From: Agapanthus africanus | Taxonomy: Eukaryota; Streptophyta; Magnoliopsida; Asparagales; Amaryllidaceae | Length of the DNA: 64,000 nt | Direction of reading: 5' to 3' | Assembly (NCBI GenBank): GCA_030015575.1 | Contig: CM057347.1 | Coordinates: forward strand, 507,163,176-507,227,175 | In this document: positions 56,817 through 64,000 of the stretch, piece by piece | How positions within the stretch are numbered: position 1 is the stretch's first letter | How the letters are laid out: every line of letters starts with the position of its first letter | Position numbers and translations under genes: made by a program | Notes under the pieces: generated by a model | Told to the model about the DNA's origin: nothing | What the model saw: only the letters and a program-made list of their open reading frames with translations | Databases searched by the model: none

Positions 56817-59800
56817 TGTAATGACCCCAAAATCTTTATACATTTGTATTATCGCTTTTCAAAAATATACCGTATTTATTTGTACTTAGTATTTTCCTCT
56901 TTCTATTAAATTTATTATTATTTTATTCCTCAATCTATTATGTATTTTTTTTCTAGGTACAATTTCTTTTTCTTATATTTAAGTTTTTAACTTCTCATTC
57001 TTATTTTTCCTTTCATAAATATTTAACCCAAATCCATTATTCTAATCCTCTACAGCCCATCTAAAAAGCCCATTTTCTTTTTAAGCAACATCATATATTT
57101 AATTCTAATTAAATATATGCATGAACAACCTTATAGCTCATTGGTTAAATCCTTGCATTGTTATTCCATAAGTCACATGTTCAAATCCCCATTCTTGCAA
57201 TTATTTTTTATCATTTTTTATTCTTCCCATAACCTACAAATGAGACCTTTCATTTCCAAAATGAATGGTGACCTTTCATTTCTCTTTTAATTCTCATGTT
57301 AAATGCATATATTATTATTCACCATTACAACATCTTTATTTGTCCTCCTCCATCTTTTCCTTCCTCATATTTTTCTCTCTCTCACTTCTTCCTCTTCACC
57401 AAGATGACAAGAAGAAGAACATGAAGAAGTCTTCAAGAAGGTCTCGCTAGTAACGCGAGGCTATCGGCGGATAGACAAGCCCGGTGACAATACCGGCTTG
57501 TGCATGTAAGTCCCTTCTCTCTCCTTTCCCCCCCATCTCTTTTTTTTCCTCTTGTCATGCATCGTGAACCCCTTATTCTTTTCATATCATAATCCATAAG
57601 AGAAGATACACATAAACATATACATATACATATACATAAGTTTAGATATATATGATTCTATATGGTTTAATAATATCTTATTATCTCTTGTTCAAATTAA
57701 AGTATTTTTAATTCTTTCTTCATGATTATGAATGTTTATTACAAGTTGTGAGAACATAGATTTCAATCCATAATATATCTACGATATCTCATGGAATCGG
57801 TTTGGTTATTAAAAGAAAGGATAAAGCTTGCATAAAAATACTAGTTAATCTTTTTGCCGATTTTAGTATACACATCAATACCTTTAGGTTTAAAATAATT
57901 TTTAGACATTAATTTTTACTTCTGAAAATTTCATGGAATTTACATATGATAGATTATATTATTTTATACATGCTGTAAAAATTTTAGATCGATCCGCATA
58001 ACGGTTTGTGAATTACATCGTATTTATTCACTGATCGTAAAACAGAAAACTGCAGTTATCGGTCAATTTCTAGGACACATAACTTGGTATACCGGTATCC
58101 AAATTGAGCAAACTCAGATGTTTTTGATATCTACATCGAATGATATAGATTTTATTAGTTTTATAGTTTTACTGAAAACCTACCTAAGATAAAGAAAACT
58201 GCATTACAATATTAAGTGACGGATCTGGACAGAATCTGTCCTGATTCGCACATTGTTTTTAAATTGGACATAACTCGAACACCCGATGTCCGTTTGTGAC
58301 AAAATTTAGATGTGTAGATGCACCATTGATAGAACTATAATTTTCTGTATATTATATTACTTAGGAATGCATGAAACAACCTGATATAGGCTTTGCAATA
58401 GAATATATAGTTGCTGTCCAGAAATCTGAATTTCTGTTTTAAACGCTGATATTAAAATGATCATAACTAGAGCTTCAGAAATCCAAATCTTGTGAATCTT
58501 GGTGTTTTAGATAAGTTCATGGAAATACCTACAATTTTCTAATACTTTTCATAACCTGAAAACTGATGGAAATTAACTCAAACTGCATTTTAAAAATATG
58601 TGACGGTGCTGAACAGATTCTGATCTGTTTTGCGCAATGATACGAAAACATATATATCTCTCAAACCGGTAGTCATATTTAGGTAAAACTGGAACTCACG
58701 CATGCAAAACATTTAGAGCCATATTTCTGTTTATATTTCGCATTCGTTCAACTTGATTAATTAGTCGTACATAATATTTCTTTACAGCATTGTTTATGGT
58801 AGTTACTCGAATAATATACTTGACGCATTTCATGCTATTCGAACATGTATACATATTTATCTTGATCATTAAATTGTTGTATGTACTTAAAGACGATAAT
58901 TAAATACTTGAGTTATATTTTGAAAACTATACAAAAATATTTTTACATAAAACCCCCTCAAGTTTATAAATTACCCTTAGGACCCTAACAATTATAAGAC
59001 CACGATTCATAATTCTGATTGTCTGACTCGGGTTTGAGTCTGATTAATTTGACTTGAATATGATTCAAGTCAACCTATAATCTACAAGATTCCAATTCAA
59101 AATGAACACATGACTCCATGAATACAATTATCAATTTATACAATTTGGCTGAACCGAACCATGGATATATTCCTTTTACATGATTCTCAGTATTCCATTT
59201 ACATGACTCTACGGTTACAACCGTTTCCTGATATCATGGTTTCGGTCAGTCAGTCAATCAATCTACAATTACTACAATTTACAAGATAACAATACAAATA
59301 AGACTTCGCGGGGTTTAAGGGGTAGATTGGTACGGAAGGTGTTAAAGGTGGCACGAGGTGGTCAGATTTAATACACCTAACATGAATCCAGTTGCTGTTG
59401 TACCGTGGCATAAACGGTTCCTTGTACTATACGTGCCCTTAGTCTCTGGCATATAGAGACTCCTCTCGTATACACTGGCATCCTTCTGTACCAAGCTACA
59501 AAACTTGAATATGTTTCAAGTCAATCTATATTCTTTTATATTCCAACTCAAGATGAATACATGAATTCCAGATCCCAGTTAACAATCTATATAACTTGAC
59601 CGGACCGAACCGAACCATGGATATTCCTTTTACATGATTCCCAGTATTCCATTTACATGACTCTACGGTTATAACCGTTTCCTGATATCATGGTTTCGGT
59701 CAGTCAATCAGTCAATCAAAGTCAATCAAGCAATCATTACAAGTTTACAAGATAACAATACAAATATGACATCACGGGGTTTAAAGGGGTAGATTGGTAC

Positions 59801-60454
59801 GGAAGATGTTAAAAGTGGAATGAGGTGGTCAGATTAAGACACCTAACCTATATTCCGTTGCTGTTGTACCGTGGCATAAACGGTTCCTTGTACTATACGT
59901 GCCCTTAGTCTCTGGCATATAGAGACTCCCCTCGTATACACTGGCAGCTTTCTGTACCAAGCTACAAACAACATCGTTAAACAATATTCCACAATTTACT
60001 ACAATACAATACTTTAGAAAATACTATACTCTGTCACTCTCATTCTTCATTCTTCTTTGGGACTTACCGAGCGACCTGTTCGCTGACGACATTCTATTTC
60101 TTTCTTCTTTGAATGTCGTCAGGTGGTTTGGACCCGGCAGAGATTGAGCCATCGCAAGAAGACTTGGAGCAGTTTACTGAAGACCCTGCACTGTAGTTTC
60201 ATTGTACACTTTTCCTTTCTGTACTTCTCATTTCCTGTTATGCCACTGTTTAGGCATCTTTTATTTCAGTTGTATTTCCTTTCATGTATTGTACAAAGAA
60301 TGTTAATAAATAAAAGTTGCTGTTCTTTTTATACTTTTGTCTCTTGTGATTATTTTATATTGCTTAGCTACGCTTAGCGTATGTACTTCTGAGTACATAC
60401 GTAGCGGACCTCGTCGCGTCCACTTCGCCGTACACTGGGAAGCGGGGCGTGACA
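56817..60454 (+). mobile_element. Tandem array, LTR copy 2 (3638 bp)
   Basis: Nearly identical to copy 1. Differences include T/C near 56863, a shorter CAATCAGT run near 59700 and an extra CGGAC near 59600. Confidence 0.9.
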
Positions 60455-60735
60455 GGTTTTGTTGGTGGCCCATGCAGGTCAGAGCTGTGTCAATCCCTGT
60501 CATGCAGTTCTGGTCTGCGTGAACAACCTAAGCAATATAACACAAGAAACAGCAACTAAAACATTCTTTACAATCATGTTCCTTGAATCTTACCATTTCA
60601 TATTCCTTGAATCTTATCATCCGTTGAATCTATCCTAACCCTATTCTTTCACTCACAATCACCAAATTGTTTTGAAACTGTTACACTTTCCTTTTACAAA
60701 TTTCGAGGACGAAATTATTTTTAAGGAGGGTAGAA
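60455..60735 (+). mobile_element. Array spacer 2
   Basis: 281 bases, essentially the same as spacer 1, including the primer region and polypurine tract. Confidence 0.85.
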
Positions 60736-63700
60736 TGTAATGACCCCAAAATCTTTATACATTTGTATTATCGCTTTTCAAAAATATACCGTATTTATTT
60801 GTACTTAGTATTTTCCTCTTTCTATTAAATTTATTATTATTTTATTCCTCAATCTATTATGTATTTTTTTTCTAGGTACAATTTCTTTTTCTTATATTTA
60901 AGTTTTTAACTTCTCATTCTTATTTTTCCTTTCATAAATATTTAACCCAAATCCATTATTCTAATCCTCTACAGCCCATCTAAAAAGCCCATTTTCTTTT
61001 TAAGCAACATCATATATTTAATTCTAATTAAATATATGCATGAACAACCTTATAGCTCATTGGTTAAATCCTTGCATTGTTATTCCATAAGTCACATGTT
61101 CAAATCCCCATTCTTGCAATTATTTTTTATCATTTTTTATTCTTCCCATAACCTACAAATGAGACCTTTCATTTCCAAAATGAATGGTGACCTTTCATTT
61201 CTCTTTTAATTCTCATGTTAAATGCATATATTATTATTCACCATTACAACATCTTTATTTGTCCTCCTCCATCTTTTCCTTCCTCATATTTTTCTCTCTC
61301 TCACTTCTTCCTCTTCACCAAGATGACAAGAAGAAGAACATGAAGAAGTCTTCAAGAAGGTCTCGCTAGTAACGCGAGGCTATCGGCGGATAGACAAGCC
61401 CGGTGACAATACCGGCTTGTGCATGTAAGTCCCTTCTCTCTCCTTTCCCCCCCATCTCTTTTTTTTCCTCTTGTCATGCATCGTGAACCCCTTATTCTTT
61501 TCATATCATAATCCATAAGAGAAGATACACATAAACATATACATATACATATACATAAGTTTAGATATATATGATTCTATATGGTTTAATAATATCTTAT
61601 TATCTCTTGTTCAAATTAAAGTATTTTTAATTCTTTCTTCATGATTATGAATGTTTATTACAAGTTGTGAGAACATAGATTTCAATCCATAATATATCTA
61701 CGATATCTCATGGAATCGGTTTGGTTATTAAAAGAAAGGATAAAGCTTGCATAAAAATACTAGTTAATCTTTTTGCCGATTTTAGTATACACATCAATAC
61801 CTTTAGGTTTAAAATAATTTTTAGACATTAATTTTTACTTCTGAAAATTTCATGGAATTTACATATGATAGATTATATTATTTTATACATGCTGTAAAAA
61901 TTTTAGATCGATCCGCATAACGGTTTGTGAATTACATCGTATTTATTCACTGATCGTAAAACAGAAAACTGCAGTTATCGGTCAATTTCTAGGACACATA
62001 ACTTGGTATACCGGTATCCAAATTGAGCAAACTCAGATGTTTTTGATATCTACATCGAATGATATAGATTTTATTAGTTTTATAGTTTTACTGAAAACCT
62101 ACCTAAGATAAAGAAAACTGCATTACAATATTAAGTGACGGATCTGGACAGAATCTGTCCTGATTCGCACATTGTTTTTAAATTGGACATAACTCGAACA
62201 CCCGATGTCCGTTTGTGACAAAATTTAGATGTGTAGATGCACCATTGATAGAACTATAATTTTCTGTATATTATATTACTTAGGAATGCATGAAACAACC
62301 TGATATAGGCTTTGCAATAGAATATATAGTTGCTGTCCAGAAATCTGAATTTCTGTTTTAAACGCTGATATTAAAATGATCATAACTAGAGCTTCAGAAA
62401 TCCAAATCTTGTGAATCTTGGTGTTTTAGATAAGTTCATCGAAATACCTACAATTTTCTAATACTTTTCATAACCTGAAAACTGATGGAAATTAACTCAA
62501 ACTGCATTTTAAAAATATGTGACGGTGCTGAACAGATTCTGATCTGTTTTGCGCAATGATACGAAAACATATATATCTCTCAAACCGGTAGTCATATTTA
62601 GGTAAAACTGGAACTCACGCATGCAAAACATTTAGAGCCATATTTCTGTTTATATTTCGCATTCGTTCAACTTGATTAATTAGTCGTACATAATATTTCT
62701 TTACAGCATTGTTTATGGTAGTTACTCGAATAATATACTTGACGCATTTCATGCTATTCGAACATGTATACATATTTATCTTGATCATTAAATTGTTGTA
62801 TGTACTTAAAGACGATAATTAAATACTTGAGTTATATTTTGAAAACTATACAAAAATATTTTTACATAAAACCCCCTCAAGTTTATAAATTACCCTTAGA
62901 ACCCTAACAATTATAAGACCACGATTCATAATTCTGATTGTCTGACTCGGGTTTGAGTCTGATTAATTTGACTTGAATATGATTCAAGTCAACCTATAAT
63001 CTACAAGATTCCAATTCAAAATGAACACATGACTCCATGAATACAATTATCAATTTATACAATTTGGCTGAACCGAACCATGGATATATTCCTTTTACAT
63101 GATTCTCAGTATTCCATTTACATGACTCTACGGTTACAACCGTTTCCTGATATCATGGTTTCGGTCAGTCAGTCAATCAATCTACAATTACTACAATTTA
63201 CAAGATAACAATACAAATAAGACTTCGCGGGGTTTAAGGGGTAGATTGGTACGGAAGGTGTTAAAGGTGGCACGAGGTGGTCAGATTTAATACACCTAAC
63301 ATGAATCCAGTTGCTGTTGTACCGTGGCATAAACGGTTCCTTGTACTATACGTGCCCTTAGTCTCTGGCATATAGAGACTCCTCTCGTATACACTGGCAT
63401 CCTTCTGTACCAAGCTACAAAACTTGAATATGTTTCAAGTCAATCTATATTCTTTTATATTCCAACTCAAGATGAATACATGAATTCCAGATCCCAGTTA
63501 ACAATCTATATAACTTGACCGAACCGAACCATGGATATTCCTTTTACATGATTCCCAGTATTCCATTTACATGACTCTACGGTTATAACCGTTTCCTGAT
63601 ATCATGGTTTCGGTCAGTCAATCAGTCAATCAGTCAATCAGTCAATCAAAGTCAATCAAGCAATCATTACAAGTTTACAAGATAACAATACAAATATGAC

Positions 63701-64000
63701 ATCACGGGGTTTAAAGGGGTAGATTGGTACGGAAGATGTTAAAAGTGGAATGAGGTGGTCAGATTAAGACACCTAACCTATATTCCGTTGCTGTTGTACC
63801 GTGGCATAAACGGTTCCTTGTACTATACGTGCCCTTAGTCTCTGGCATATAGAGACTCCCCTCGTATACACTGGCAGCTTTCTGTACCAAGCTACAAACA
63901 ACATCGTTAAACAATATTCCACAATTTACTACAATACAATACTTTAGAAAATACTATACTCTGTCACTCTCATTCTTCATTCTTCTTTGGGACTTACCGA
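60736..64000 (+). mobile_element. Tandem array, LTR copy 3 (cut by window end)
   Basis: Shares some variants with copy 2 (ATCGCTTTTCA) and others with copy 1 (GTTCATCGAA; the long CAATCAGT run near 63620), as expected from recombination among copies. Whether more units or a complete element follow cannot be seen. Confidence 0.85.

Overview
This window looks like nuclear DNA of a flowering plant. It holds Ty3/gypsy and Ty1/copia LTR retrotransposons inserted inside one another, and only one convincing host gene, an intron-less thaumatin-like (PR-5) gene at 50594-51538 (-). The species cannot be named from the sequence.

Left half (1-33.7 kb). The oldest frame is a degenerate chromovirus-like gypsy element on the minus strand ('B'). 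Its LTR starts at 27597, gag lies at 25877-27389, protease/RT/RNase H run in pieces down to 8243, and the integrase is not in the window. Four insertions break it, and five-base target-site duplications (TSDs) prove three of them: a solo copia LTR (9570-11651, CTGTA), a complete 13.7-kb Tat-lineage gypsy element 'T2' (12206-25871, AGAAC) and a solo LTR inside B's own LTR (28209-32129, AGTCT). The fourth is element 'A' (LTR 6849-8242, an Athila-type primer site, and a 682-codon ORF of unknown function). A is in turn interrupted by the LTR of a second Tat-like element 'T1' (62 to about 2602).

T2 is the best-preserved element. On the minus strand it has 5' LTR, primer site, an extra upstream ORF, gag, one UAG, then pro-RT-RNase H-archaeal-type RNase H-integrase, a repeat-rich 3' region with a 30-bp minisatellite, polypurine tract and 3' LTR. 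An in-frame TAA in pol probably makes it non-autonomous. Its LTR carries 5-6 G-box (CACGTG) repeats just upstream of a TATA box.

Middle (33.7-50.2 kb). A decayed copia element (34.1-42.26 kb, +) has a 3' LTR split by a 2757-bp solo LTR (38044-40800, TSD CGACA). LTR remnants, a foldback repeat and AT-rich DNA follow.

Right (50.2-64 kb). The thaumatin-like gene has a Tat-like LTR 358 bp upstream of its start codon. That element's gag is cut after about 48 codons by a tandem LTR-spacer-LTR-spacer-LTR array (period about 3.92 kb). The array belongs to the same broad family as B but has lost gag and pol.

Most unusual signals: (1) a 27-codon reading frame inside the B-family LTRs, conserved in three diverged copies with mostly synonymous changes and preceded by a branch-point/polypyrimidine/acceptor-like stretch; (2) the T1 LTR, packed with perfect inverted repeats whose loops are almost all three bases; (3) the tandem gag/pol-less LTR array; (4) the T2 G-box array; (5) the unidentified ORFs of A and T2.
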